Shown here in pieces: positions 1 through 8,182 of a stretch of 64,000 nt of DNA. The notes under the pieces are model-generated. The model was not told where the DNA came from and did no database searches. It saw nothing but the letters and a program-made list of their open reading frames with translations. The position numbers and the translations under genes are program-made. The stretch spans positions 1-64,000 of the forward strand of contig DAOKYT010000006.1 of the NCBI GenBank assembly GCA_035326025.1, given 5' to 3'. Source of the stretch: Amarobacter sp035326025 (GTDB lineage Bacteria > Chloroflexota > Dehalococcoidia > Tepidiformales > Tepidiformaceae). Positions within the stretch are counted from its first letter, which is position 1, and each line of letters starts with the position of its first letter.

Positions 1-1
1 G

Positions 2-439
2 GAGGGAACGATCGCGAACTACTTCGACGAGGCCACCGATATCCATCACATCTTTCCCAAGGCATGGTGCCAGCAACACGGCATCCCGGCCGCCCGCTAC
101 GACTCCATCATCAACAAGACCCCGTTGTCCGCGCACACGAACCGGGTCATCGGCGGCCGAGCGCCCTCGGACTACCTTAAGCGCGTCGCGAGCGGCGCAG
201 GAATCAGCGATACGCAGCTCGACCGCTACCTTGCCACGCATCTGATCGAGCCGGCCACGCTGCGGGCGGACGTGTTCCAGGCATTTTTCGAGCAGCGAGC
301 ACAGGGGTTGCTGGCGCATATTGAGCGGGCCATGGGGAAAGCGGCAGCCGCCGAGGCCGCGCCAGAGGAGCCTGACGAGCGACTGACCTACGACGATCTC
401 GGGACAGAAGATCTCGAGCCAGAAGATGACGCTGCCTGA
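2..439 (+). CDS. GmrSD-type DUF262/DUF1524 nuclease, C-terminal end (5' truncated by window edge)
   Basis: The frame is open from the window edge to a TGA at 437-439, so only the last 145 residues are visible. They contain DIHHIFPKAW followed about 25 residues later by a conserved N-K-T and an SAHTN segment, which is the DUF1524 HNH-like nuclease core with its double histidine. In the GmrSD family this half cuts modified DNA and an N-terminal DUF262 half binds NTP. That N-terminal half would lie left of the window. The tail is acidic (many E and D). The stop overlaps an ATG at 426, so the next frame was probably coupled to it. The family match is clear; the exact defence system it belongs to is not visible. 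Confidence 0.75.
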   Translation, partial: EGTIANYFDEATDIHHIFPKAWCQQHGIPAARYDSIINKTPLSAHTNRVIGGRAPSDYLKRVASGAGISDTQLDRYLATHLIEPATLRADVFQAFFEQRAQGLLAHIERAMGKAAAAEAAPEEPDERLTYDDLGTEDLEPEDDAA

Positions 440-818
440 TCGACATCCCGGAAAAACACCGTTGGGGACTCGTGTCTCACCACCGACGGTGCTTCAAGGC
501 GAGCTGGAACAGCTCATCGTCGCCGACCTGCCCGGCCCAGCTGGCGGTGCGGACGAGACCGTGCCGGGCGTGGAGCGCGTTCGCGACCGGTATCTCGCCG
601 GCCTCGCCGTGCCTACCGCCGCCGGGCCAGAATGCCAGGACGGCCCCGGCTCCGACAGTGACTCCGAAGGTGGCGATAGCGATCCGTTGATCGCCCGCTA
701 CCTCACCCTGGCGCAACCGCGGCAAGACCAGCACACCCGCTGCCCTTACCAGGCTCTCACGGGTCAGGTTTGCCGGCCACGGGGAAGACGTGTTTCGCGG
801 TCCTGGAGCCTGCGCGCG
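426..818 (+). pseudogene. Broken N-terminal fragment resembling the DISARM helicase DrmA
   Basis: The ATG at 426 overlaps the stop of the upstream nuclease gene by 14 bases. About 40 codons carry the pattern ELEQLIVADLPGPAGG, then E-T-V-P and RVRDRYLAGLAVP, followed by an acidic Ser/Asp/Glu linker. From memory, this DL.GP...E...RYL.G.L.P arrangement is what DrmA-type DISARM helicases show at their N-terminus. After about codon 90 the resemblance stops. The frame stays open to 1118 only because it runs antisense through the CoA-transferase gene, whose stop is at 819. A DrmA protein is over 1000 residues, so this can only be a remnant, cut by recombination or by misassembly somewhere around 700-818. 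No complete transposase or other gene was found in this stretch. Confidence 0.4.
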
Positions 819-2063
819 TCAGGCGATCACCCCCTGCGCCCTAAGCCTCGCGACCTCCTCCGCATCGAAGCCAATCGCCGCGAAGACCTCGTCAGTGTGC
901 TCGCCAAGAAGTGGGGCGCGGTGGCGGACTCCCACATGGCTTTCGGTCATCCGTATCGGGCTGTTGACGATGGTCGCGAGGCCAGGCATGCCGGGATGTT
1001 CGACGCGAGAAAGCATCTGGCGACGGGCGACGTGAGGATCGACAAAGATGTCGGCAGCCGTGTTCACTGGCCCACATGGCACAAGCCCGCCGAGAAGATC
1101 CTCAACCTCTCGTGTTGAGTGCCGGGATGTCCACTCGCCAACGATGCGGCGGACTTCATCCGCCCGTGCGACACGCTGTTGGTTGGAGGCCAGCTCCGGG
1201 TTGACACCGAGTTCCGGGTTGCCCATCGCGTCGCAGAGATACTGCCAGTGTCGTTCCCCGGGCGCCGCAATGGTGATCCAGCCATCCCTGGTGGGGAAGG
1301 CGTCGAAGGGGCAGAGTTGAGGATTGCCGGCTCCCTGGGGGACGGCAACCTGCCCTGAGTACGAGTAGATGTAGACAATGCGCTCGCAAATGGCCAGGAC
1401 GGCGTCGTACATCGCGACATCGACAAGTTGCCCTCGGCCCGTCTCGCGTGCATGAAGAACCGCGGAGACGATTCCCAGGGCACAAAACAGGGCGGGAGCC
1501 ATATCGCCAAGTGGCGCGCCGGCATTCATGGGGCGGTCGGGACCAGGGCCAGTCACGCCGGTCAATCCCCCCATCGCTTGCGCAACCACGTCGAAAGCCG
1601 GCCACTCAGCGTAAGGACTGGGGGGGAGAGCCTGGTCCCCGGTCCGGTGATCACCGAATCCTCGAATGCAGGCATAAACAAGCCGTGGGAACCGGTCGTG
1701 GAGGACCTCGTACGAGAGACCGAAGCGATCCATGACGCCGTCGCGGTAGTTCTCCACGAGCACATCGGCACCGTCGAGGAGCCGTTCGAACACCTGGCGT
1801 CCGGCTGGATCGCCAAGATTGATAGCGGTGCTGCGCTTATTGCGGTTCACACTATGGAAGTACGCTCCGAACGCCTTCAACTCATCGCCCGGCGCGAAAG
1901 GTCCGAGCTTCCGTGTGCCGTCGCCGTGCAATGGCTCCACCTTGAGCACGTCGGCACCAAGGTCGGCAAGGAGCATGGTGCAGAAAGGTCCGGCGAGGGC
2001 GTGGGTGAGATCAATGACCCGAACGCCCTCGAGGGGGCCCGCGGCAGTCACCTCTGCGCCCAC
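819..2063 (-). CDS. Class III (CaiB/BaiF) CoA-transferase
   Basis: The 414-residue product has the size and motifs of family III CoA-transferases, which move CoA between carboxylic acids through an aspartyl-CoA thioester. The N-terminus GVRVIDLTHALAGPFC and the ADLGADVLKVEP segment are family hallmarks. The likely catalytic Asp is residue 187 in GAPLGDMAPALF. The start is a GTG at 2061-2063 lying inside the end of the upstream MaoC gene (16-base overlap), so translation is probably coupled. It is the last gene of the operon that begins with the binding protein at 7347. Mesaconyl-CoA, itaconyl-CoA, succinyl-CoA and formyl-CoA transferases all belong to this family; the substrate is inferred only from neighbours. 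Confidence 0.85.
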   Translation of the reverse strand: MGAEVTAAGPLEGVRVIDLTHALAGPFCTMLLADLGADVLKVEPLHGDGTRKLGPFAPGDELKAFGAYFHSVNRNKRSTAINLGDPAGRQVFERLLDGADVLVENYRDGVMDRFGLSYEVLHDRFPRLVYACIRGFGDHRTGDQALPPSPYAEWPAFDVVAQAMGGLTGVTGPGPDRPMNAGAPLGDMAPALFCALGIVSAVLHARETGRGQLVDVAMYDAVLAICERIVYIYSYSGQVAVPQGAGNPQLCPFDAFPTRDGWITIAAPGERHWQYLCDAMGNPELGVNPELASNQQRVARADEVRRIVGEWTSRHSTREVEDLLGGLVPCGPVNTAADIFVDPHVARRQMLSRVEHPGMPGLATIVNSPIRMTESHVGVRHRAPLLGEHTDEVFAAIGFDAEEVARLRAQGVIA

Positions 2064-2536
2064 GCGGTTCGGCGCTTCAGCAGGACTCGCCGCTCGCCTT
2101 CGAAGACCAGCTTCTGGTCCTGGTTCACCCCCCAGTGCCGGAACGTGACGATCCCGGCGTCGGGGTGATCCGGCGCGTCCTCTGTTTTCAGGACTTCACT
2201 GAAGGCATAGAGGGTGTCGCCATGAAACACCGAAGCAGGGAATCGGATTTTGTCGAGCCCCAGCTCAGCGATAGCGTTCTCCCCGGTATCCTGCATGGCA
2301 AGTCCTATGCACATGGAGGCAGTGATACCTCCGAATACGATGCGGTGCTGGAGGGGACTCTTGGCCATGCGGTCTTCGTTGAAATGTCCCTGCGCCGTGT
2401 TCATCACCAGGTTTGTAATGAGGACGTTATCCATCTCGGTGACCGTCTTGCCTCGCGCGTGCTCCCACGTATCACCGGGATGAAAGTCCTCGAAATAGTT
2501 GTCGTTGGCCGTCAGTTGCGAGATGCCCTCAGACAT
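2048..2536 (-). CDS. MaoC-type hot-dog dehydratase/hydratase (first of two)
   Basis: This 162-residue single hot-dog protein fits the MaoC family of (R)-specific enoyl-CoA hydratases. The start at 2536 (MSEGISQL) overlaps the end of the acyl-CoA dehydrogenase gene by 8 bases; a longer upstream reading would only be antisense-like extension. Near residues 26-37 it has ARGKTVTEMDN, common in MaoC proteins of branched dicarboxylate routes. The usual hydratase signature G-D-x-N-P-x-H is degenerate here: residues 46-52 read NTAQGHF, keeping the His but not the Asp. It could hydrate an unsaturated acyl-CoA made by the dehydrogenase upstream. The second MaoC gene of this operon is only distantly similar, so the two may act on different isomers or form a heteromer. 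Confidence 0.8.
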   Translation of the reverse strand: MSEGISQLTANDNYFEDFHPGDTWEHARGKTVTEMDNVLITNLVMNTAQGHFNEDRMAKSPLQHRIVFGGITASMCIGLAMQDTGENAIAELGLDKIRFPASVFHGDTLYAFSEVLKTEDAPDHPDAGIVTFRHWGVNQDQKLVFEGERRVLLKRRTAWAQR

Positions 2537-3698
2537 TGTCGCTAGCTGCCTTGCCAAGGAGTCTGTCGGAGATGATGCGCAGCTGGATTTCCGAGGTCCC
2601 TTCGAAGATCTTGGTGAGCCGGGCATCTCGCCAGTAGCGTTCGATCGGGAGGTCCGACGTATACCCAACGCCACCATGAATCTGGAGCGCCTGGCTGGTC
2701 ACACGCTCGGCCATTTCGCTGGCGAACCACTTGGACATGCTCGCCTCTTTGTCACAGCGCTCGTTGCGGTCGTCGAGGTCGGCGGCATAGTACATGAGCT
2801 GGCGGGCGGCCTCAATCTCAGCCGCCATCTCGGCGATTTTGAAACGAATCGCCTGGAACTCCGCGATCGGGCGCTTGAACTGCACCCGGTGCTTGGCGTA
2901 GGCGATAGAGTCCTCGAGTGCGCCACGAGAGAGGCCAATCGCCCGGGCCGCTGTGTGGACACGAGCCGTCGACAGGCCGCTCATGGTGCCCTTCAACTGC
3001 GTCTCGGTCCGCTCGTCTCCGCCGATGAGGGCACTCAACGGCAGGCGGAAATCCTCGAAATGCAGTTCCCAGGTCTTCCAGCCAAAGTAGCCAATCTTAT
3101 TCATGGGCGTCGCATGAAGGCCCGGGGGAAACGAACCGCGCTCCTTCTCGAAGAAGAACATGCCTGTGCCCTTGTGGCGGTTAGCTGGGTCCGGGTCCTC
3201 GGTCCGGCAGAGGACCGTTATGTAATCGGCACCGTCGGCGAAGGTGCACCACATCTTGTTGCCATTGATGACCCATTCGTCACCCTCGCGGCGCGCGCGG
3301 CAGCTGATATTCGCGAGATCAGAGCCAGCCTCGGGCTCGGAGAGTGCCACCGCGCCAAGAAATTCGCCACGCGCGATACGCGGGAGGTACTTCTGGCGCT
3401 GTTCTTCGGAAGACCAACCCACGCCCCCGGCCCGCGCGATGATGCTCGCAACACTCATCCACCCACGCGCGAGCTCTTCGGTGATGATGCAGTACTCCAT
3501 GACCCCGAGGCCCAAGCCTCCATACTGCTCGGGCATGCGGATGCCGAAATAACCCATCGCCGCCATCTTGTCTCGCAGCGACATCGGGATGTCGCCCTTC
3601 ACCTTGTCGAGCTCGTTGGCAACCGGGAGGACCTCTTTCATGGAGAATTCCCGGGCTGTCTTTTGGATCATGAGCCGTTCTTCAGTAAGGTATGTCAT
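2529..3698 (-). CDS. Acyl-CoA dehydrogenase (FAD-dependent)
   Basis: The 389-residue protein has the standard acyl-CoA dehydrogenase length and layout: alpha-helical N-domain (1-120), beta-domain with ALSEPEAGSDLA, and a C-terminal helical domain with QIHGGVGYTSDLPIERY. The catalytic base is Glu366 in IFEGTSEIQ, the short/medium-chain position. It oxidises an acyl-CoA to the 2,3-enoyl-CoA, passing electrons to ETF. The ATG at 3698 overlaps the upstream MaoC stop in an ATGA, and its own stop overlaps the next MaoC start, so it sits in a tightly coupled operon. In this context methylsuccinyl-CoA or another short branched acyl-CoA is a plausible substrate, but that is inference. Confidence 0.9.
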   Translation of the reverse strand: MTYLTEERLMIQKTAREFSMKEVLPVANELDKVKGDIPMSLRDKMAAMGYFGIRMPEQYGGLGLGVMEYCIITEELARGWMSVASIIARAGGVGWSSEEQRQKYLPRIARGEFLGAVALSEPEAGSDLANISCRARREGDEWVINGNKMWCTFADGADYITVLCRTEDPDPANRHKGTGMFFFEKERGSFPPGLHATPMNKIGYFGWKTWELHFEDFRLPLSALIGGDERTETQLKGTMSGLSTARVHTAARAIGLSRGALEDSIAYAKHRVQFKRPIAEFQAIRFKIAEMAAEIEAARQLMYYAADLDDRNERCDKEASMSKWFASEMAERVTSQALQIHGGVGYTSDLPIERYWRDARLTKIFEGTSEIQLRIISDRLLGKAASDNV

Positions 3699-4183
3699 TT
3701 ACCGTTGCCTCGCTTTGCCACCAGGTTCGTACGACGGAAATCCACCACCAGTTCCCCCTTCGCGTTGTGGCCCATCGTGTGCCAGGTAACAATCCCGTCA
3801 CGCGGCCTACTCTGCGATTCACGGAGATCGACCACCTTACTGGCGGCAGTCAGTGTCTCACCGGGATACACTGGCCGATGAAACGTGAGCGACTCGACAC
3901 CAAGGAAAAGGCCGCCCGACTCGCTCAGGTCTTCGACTGAAAGACCGAATACAGTGAGGAAGACCAACATGGGGTTCACGACAATAGCCGCATGGCCCAG
4001 GGCCCTCGCGTATTCCGCGTTGAAGTATAGCGGATTATAGCTGAGGGTTAGTGAGCTAAAGAGACTGTTATCTCCTTCGTTGATAGTCCTACCCCAGTGG
4101 TGCCGGAAGACCTGACCGACTTCGAAATCTTCGAATTGATTGCCCTTATGCCAGAGAGCTGGCCTGGCGGACTCTGTAGTCAC
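3695..4183 (-). CDS. MaoC-type hot-dog dehydratase/hydratase (second of two)
   Basis: A 162-residue hot-dog protein with FEDFEVGQVFRHHWGRTINEGDN near the N-terminus and SYNPLYFNAEYA at 48-59, matching the position of the MaoC hydratase signature but with Tyr where the catalytic His is usual. GTG start at 4183 overlapping the PrpD stop (GTGA). The conserved VNPMLVFLTVFGLSV segment is typical of mesaconyl/itaconyl-CoA hydratase-like MaoC proteins. Together with the other MaoC protein it may form the hydration/dehydration step of the operon's pathway. Loss of canonical catalytic residues makes a structural or heterodimeric role possible. Confidence 0.8.
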   Translation of the reverse strand: MTTESARPALWHKGNQFEDFEVGQVFRHHWGRTINEGDNSLFSSLTLSYNPLYFNAEYARALGHAAIVVNPMLVFLTVFGLSVEDLSESGGLFLGVESLTFHRPVYPGETLTAASKVVDLRESQSRPRDGIVTWHTMGHNAKGELVVDFRRTNLVAKRGNGK

Positions 4184-5553
4184 GAATTCACCATCGCATG
4201 ATGTGGATTGAGCAGCCTGGTTAACTCACTGAGGCTGCCGAGCGTCTCCAGGCGGGAGATGACATCGATGATATCAGCGGCTCTCCGTGCACCAACAATC
4301 GGCGTGGCCAGCCCGGAGAACTTCGTCGCCAGGCGACTCCATTGGAGATCGAGGTCTGTGGCGGGCGTGTTCACATCCACCCGCTCCGTGAGGCGGCGCC
4401 CGTCGGAGAGATGAATCGCCACTTCGGTTCCACCCTGCGCCTCCCCGCTACCAGAGACCGAGACACGTTGGCTGAGGGCACGCAATGCCTCATCGCGCAC
4501 GGCACTATCGGTGAACGCCGTCTCAGAGGTGTCGTCGCTGGCGAGGGCAAGGGCAGATGTGAAACGAAGGCTGAACTTGCCTTCGAGCCCGGTCCTGGGG
4601 TCCTGGATGTTGCACATTCCGAGCGCGGCCTCTGGCACGGACAGATGGATTGCGGTCACATCCCCGGGGCTGAGGTGATTTGCCGCCTTCAGCCGGAGCA
4701 CTCCCTCAATGGCCGAATGGGTCCCGTAGCAGGCCGCATGGTACTTGAACAGGACGGACCGTAGGGCGAACCCGCCCGGCGGGCCCGCGAAAAAGCGCTC
4801 GAGCTGCGGCTCCGGTGTCTGCGTCCAGGCGAACCCTTGCTCCACCTCAACGGCCTCCGGATTGCTGGTGAACCCCCGCGCCGCGAGGGAAGCGGCAAGG
4901 AGCCCATTGGCAGCTGCCTTTCCGGCATGAAATGGTTTGCACATGGTGCCGAACATGGACTTCAGGCCGGCTGCCTGGGTGGCGGCGATACCGAGAGCGT
5001 GCGTCCAGCGTTCCTGGTCGAGACCGAGCAGCGCCGAACATGCAGCAGCTGAGCCGAATGTGCCGAGCGTGGCGGTGGCGTGCCAGCCCTGCGCATAGTG
5101 GCCCGGATTCATCAGTAAGCCCAGGCGGCACTCCGTCTCAAATCCAACGACAAAGGCCGAGATGACATCCCGGCCGCTCGCGCCCCGGTGCTCAGCGAGG
5201 GAAAACACCGCCGGCATGACCGGCACGGTCGGGTGCCCGGCCATTGCGGTGTTCACATCGTCGTAGTCCAGGGCGTGCGACGCGGCTCCATTGAAGAGCG
5301 CCGCTTGCTGGGTGCTGGCCCTGCGGCCCCGGCCGAGCAGGGTTGCCTGGTCGTGCCCGCCTTGCTCGATGATCTCAGCCAGCAACAGTTCGCTCAGTGG
5401 CTCAACACTGCCCGCGAGCGTGACGCCGACCCAATCAAGAACACACTGCTTCGCGAGGAACAACGCGTCGCCAGGAAGTTCTCCGCCGGCGAGTTCCTGG
5501 CCGAGGCTTGCCAACGTCGCGGTAACCGGTGCGCTCACCCTCTCACCATGCAT
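4180..5553 (-). CDS. MmgE/PrpD family protein (2-methylcitrate dehydratase / cis-aconitate decarboxylase fold)
   Basis: The 457-residue product is a full-length MmgE/PrpD protein. Recognisable blocks are HALDYDDVNTAMAGHPTVPVMPAV, the GFETECRLG segment and the FHAGKAAANGLLAASLAARG block. Members dehydrate 2-methylcitrate, decarboxylate cis-aconitate to itaconate, or act on related tricarboxylates and iminodisuccinate, so the fold alone does not fix the reaction. The start ATG at 5553 has GGAGG ten bases upstream. It lies 39 bases after the binding-protein gene and overlaps the next gene by four bases. No PrpB or PrpC is nearby, which argues against a simple methylcitrate cycle and leaves a C5-dicarboxylate role open. 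Confidence 0.85.
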   Translation of the reverse strand: MHGERVSAPVTATLASLGQELAGGELPGDALFLAKQCVLDWVGVTLAGSVEPLSELLLAEIIEQGGHDQATLLGRGRRASTQQAALFNGAASHALDYDDVNTAMAGHPTVPVMPAVFSLAEHRGASGRDVISAFVVGFETECRLGLLMNPGHYAQGWHATATLGTFGSAAACSALLGLDQERWTHALGIAATQAAGLKSMFGTMCKPFHAGKAAANGLLAASLAARGFTSNPEAVEVEQGFAWTQTPEPQLERFFAGPPGGFALRSVLFKYHAACYGTHSAIEGVLRLKAANHLSPGDVTAIHLSVPEAALGMCNIQDPRTGLEGKFSLRFTSALALASDDTSETAFTDSAVRDEALRALSQRVSVSGSGEAQGGTEVAIHLSDGRRLTERVDVNTPATDLDLQWSRLATKFSGLATPIVGARRAADIIDVISRLETLGSLSELTRLLNPHHAMVNS

Positions 5554-5592
5554 GAACCTGGTACCTCCGATTTCCCTGCCTTCGAACCTCGC

Positions 5593-7347
5593 CTATTGGT
5601 CGAGCCATCGATAGACCATGCTCTCCGTGGCCGCTCCATAACCCTTCGTGCGGTACGTGTCGGCATTTCGCACCTTGCCCTGATGCGCCGTCCAGTTGGT
5701 GCCCGCACGAAACTGGCTCGGGACGTAGTACATTTTGCCGGCCTGATACCTCTGGAGCTCCAGGAACAGCTCGCGCCGTTTCTCGGGATCAAGCTCCGAC
5801 TGCTGGGCCAATGCGATGCGATCGAGCTCCGGATCCCGCACCTTCCCCCGATTCTTCGGGTTGTCCGTGAAGAGCCTCAAGGCATAGCCGCCCGCCTCGG
5901 GGAATGGCGTTTCCGGACCGAATGCAATGCCCTTGAAGTTGCCCAACGAGGTCTGAGTGATGTAGACCGAGTTGTAATCCTGAACTTCTGTCGTCACGTT
6001 GAGACCGATGTCGCTCAGGAATGAAATCTTCGCCTCGGCCAGTGCGTTGAAGTCCGAACCATATCGATTCCCGGCGTATTGGAATTTTACCGGGAACCCA
6101 TCCGGGAACCCGGCCGCGGATAGGAGCTGCCTGGCTTCGGCCGGGTCATAGTTGAAGTACTTGCCCGTTTCTCCATGTTCAGACGATTGCGGATCGAGCC
6201 AATACCTCGTCATGCCAGCGGGGATAATGTTGTTCCAGGGGCTCTGGATATCGATGCCTGCCGACCTCAGTTTCGTCACTTCGAAGATAAGCTCGTTCAT
6301 CCCATCGCGGTCGAGTGACATCGATACCGCCCGGCGTACGCGCTCGTCCCGCCATGGGGCACCGGGGTCGGAATCGAAGTAGACATAGCTCGTCTGTTCG
6401 CTCAGGTTGCCCTCGAGAATGACATCCTGGATTGACTGCTTGATGGATACCAGGTCGGCAGCGTTGACCGCGGTCGCATGAATATTCCCGGCACGGAACT
6501 GGGCAATCCGGTTGGCATATTCCGGAATAATGACGATCTCTACCCCGTCCATGAGGGGAAAGCCATCCATGTACCAATCTGGATTCCGCTTGAACTTCAG
6601 GCTTGATGAGATTGCGTACGTCTCGAGCTGCCATGGACCACTTCCGATGGCCGTCATTGACGGGTTGAAACCTCCGTCAGACTCGGTGGGCATCACCCAG
6701 AGGAGGTTCCCATCGGCAAGAACATCGAGAAACGCCGCGTTCGGGGCTTTGAGCGTGAACACCACCGTACGTGGGTCCGGGTATTCCACTTTGTCGACGA
6801 AGGAGAGCTGGCTGTAGTTCGGGTTCGTTGTCGCGGTTGCCCGACCCCACGAGAACTTGACGTCATCACTCGTGACATCGCGACCGTTCACCGGGGCCAC
6901 ATTGTGGAACCTGGCGTTGGGGCGAAGGGTGATGGTCCACTTCAGGCCGTCGGGGGATGCTTCGGCCGACTCGGCGAGATCCCCTGTTGGGGTCACGTCG
7001 CCCGGCGCAATCCCCGGCCCCGTCTGATACTTGAAGAGTCGGCTGTAGACGTACGCCGCGAAGGTCTTCGTGAGAAAGCCAGTATTGCCATGCGGGTCAA
7101 TGGTTGGCGGGTCACCGGTCCAGTCGAGCCTGTAAATGCCCCCTCGCTTTGCGGTTGCAAACGGGTCGGCGGGGGTTGGGGTGGCCGTCGCATCGGGGAC
7201 GGTCGTGGGAGTCGCAATGATTGAGGCATCATCTCCATCGGAGTCATCACCACATCCCACGGCTGCCCAGGCGGTGGCGCCCGCCCCGACCGCCGCAGTC
7301 CGGCCCAGGAAGCCCCGCCGCGTTGTATGCATCGATATTCGTGTCAT
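5593..7347 (-). CDS. Tat-exported lipoprotein, family 5 ABC substrate-binding protein
   Basis: The 584-residue protein begins MTRISMHTTRRGFLG, a twin-arginine signal, followed by a lipobox ending AWAAVGC near residue 32, then a Thr/Pro-rich linker and an SBP_bac_5 (oligopeptide/nickel-type) domain to the C-terminus. The ATG at 7347 was chosen over an in-frame upstream extension because AGAGAGGAC precedes it and the Tat motif directly follows. Such proteins bind peptides, metals, sugars or organic acids outside the membrane for an ABC importer. No permease or ATPase gene is in the window, so it must share one or act alone. As first gene of the catabolic operon it probably captures the pathway substrate. 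Confidence 0.88.
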   Translation of the reverse strand: MTRISMHTTRRGFLGRTAAVGAGATAWAAVGCGDDSDGDDASIIATPTTVPDATATPTPADPFATAKRGGIYRLDWTGDPPTIDPHGNTGFLTKTFAAYVYSRLFKYQTGPGIAPGDVTPTGDLAESAEASPDGLKWTITLRPNARFHNVAPVNGRDVTSDDVKFSWGRATATTNPNYSQLSFVDKVEYPDPRTVVFTLKAPNAAFLDVLADGNLLWVMPTESDGGFNPSMTAIGSGPWQLETYAISSSLKFKRNPDWYMDGFPLMDGVEIVIIPEYANRIAQFRAGNIHATAVNAADLVSIKQSIQDVILEGNLSEQTSYVYFDSDPGAPWRDERVRRAVSMSLDRDGMNELIFEVTKLRSAGIDIQSPWNNIIPAGMTRYWLDPQSSEHGETGKYFNYDPAEARQLLSAAGFPDGFPVKFQYAGNRYGSDFNALAEAKISFLSDIGLNVTTEVQDYNSVYITQTSLGNFKGIAFGPETPFPEAGGYALRLFTDNPKNRGKVRDPELDRIALAQQSELDPEKRRELFLELQRYQAGKMYYVPSQFRAGTNWTAHQGKVRNADTYRTKGYGAATESMVYRWLDQ

Positions 7348-7428
7348 GTCTGTCCTCTCTGCCCTCATGCTCTGCCTCCCGTGTCCCCCCGGGAGCTGTG
7401 CGCCGCTATCCTGCCCGAAAAGTTTGTG

Positions 7429-7437
7429 GTTGACAAC
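7429..7437. promoter_or_regulatory. Short palindrome in the SBP/TetR divergent spacer, candidate operator
   Basis: The 9-base palindrome GTTGACAAC (centre A) lies in the spacer between the divergent SBP start (7347) and the TetR gene. It also contains a TTGACA hexamer at 7430-7435, but no good -10 follows at normal spacing. TetR proteins usually bind palindromes in such spacers and repress both directions. Only the core is symmetric; flanking bases do not match, so this is a weak candidate. Confidence 0.25.
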
Positions 7438-7465
7438 ATACAAGGCGGGGGCCAAGAATTCCCGC

Positions 7466-8137
7466 GTGCAAAGAACCGGCGAGCAGGGGCCTGAAGGCAC
7501 CGATGTCAGCGATATCGAAGCGAAGCAGCTACGTTCCAGAGTCTCCACGGGGCGGCTCCTGCGTGCCGCGACTGAACTGATCGCGGAACGCGGATATGAG
7601 AGAACGACCCTCGCGGCTGTCGGTGCGAGGGCGGGCTACAGTCACGGCCTGGTGACCCGGCGCTTCGGGTCGAAGGACGGGCTGCTCGCCGCATTGCTCC
7701 AGAAGATGATTGCGGATTGGCACGAACGTGAGATTGCGCCGTTCCTCGCAGAAGCGAGCGGCTTCGCCGCCATTCGCGTGCTGATCGACGGGATTCGCAA
7801 CAGCGTGCGGCGCGACCCCAACGCCATGCGAGCCCTCTACACCTTGATGTTCGAGGCGCTGAAACCGGAACCGGCTCTGCTGAACCAGCGGATGAGCCAG
7901 ATTCATCAGTCCCAGCGACGCCGACTGGCGGAGGCCATGACCCGAGGTATCGCCGCCGGGACCGTACCCGAGGACACGGACCCCGAGGCCGTTGCCCGCC
8001 TGGTGGTGGCCTCTCTTCGAGGTGCGGCCTACCAGTGGCTCCTCGATCCGGGCTTCGAGTTCGACAACACGCTCGTTGCCTTCGAGGAGTACATGGAAAA
8101 GGCGCTGCAACCACGCCCCACCCCTATCCCATCTTGA
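7466..8137 (+). CDS. TetR/AcrR family transcriptional regulator
   Basis: A 223-residue regulator (from the GTG at 7466) with an N-terminal TetR helix-turn-helix: TGRLLRAATELIAERGYERTT, then VGARAGYSHGLVTRRFGSKDGLLAAL. The variable C-terminal ligand domain follows. The frame is open far upstream into the SBP gene region, so the true start is uncertain; GTG 7466 and TTG 7430 are candidates, neither with a strong ribosome site. It is divergent from the catabolic operon and 45 bases upstream of the CitE-like gene, so it is probably the local repressor with an acyl-CoA or free-acid ligand (inference). Confidence 0.8.
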   Translation: MQRTGEQGPEGTDVSDIEAKQLRSRVSTGRLLRAATELIAERGYERTTLAAVGARAGYSHGLVTRRFGSKDGLLAALLQKMIADWHEREIAPFLAEASGFAAIRVLIDGIRNSVRRDPNAMRALYTLMFEALKPEPALLNQRMSQIHQSQRRRLAEAMTRGIAAGTVPEDTDPEAVARLVVASLRGAAYQWLLDPGFEFDNTLVAFEEYMEKALQPRPTPIPS

Positions 8138-8182
8138 ACCGCCCCCGGCACGGCGCCGCCGGACACACCTGGAGGAACCACA

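Noticed and set aside
440..818. Transposase or insertion-sequence remnant in the region after the GmrSD-type gene
   Set aside because: No terminal inverted repeats, target duplication or transposase motif found; the DrmA-like pattern in one frame explains part of it better.
2499..3881. Long plus-strand open frame (460 codons) opposite the acyl-CoA dehydrogenase gene
   Set aside because: The minus strand carries a complete enzyme with motifs. The plus frame has no family motif and reflects GC-rich codon bias.
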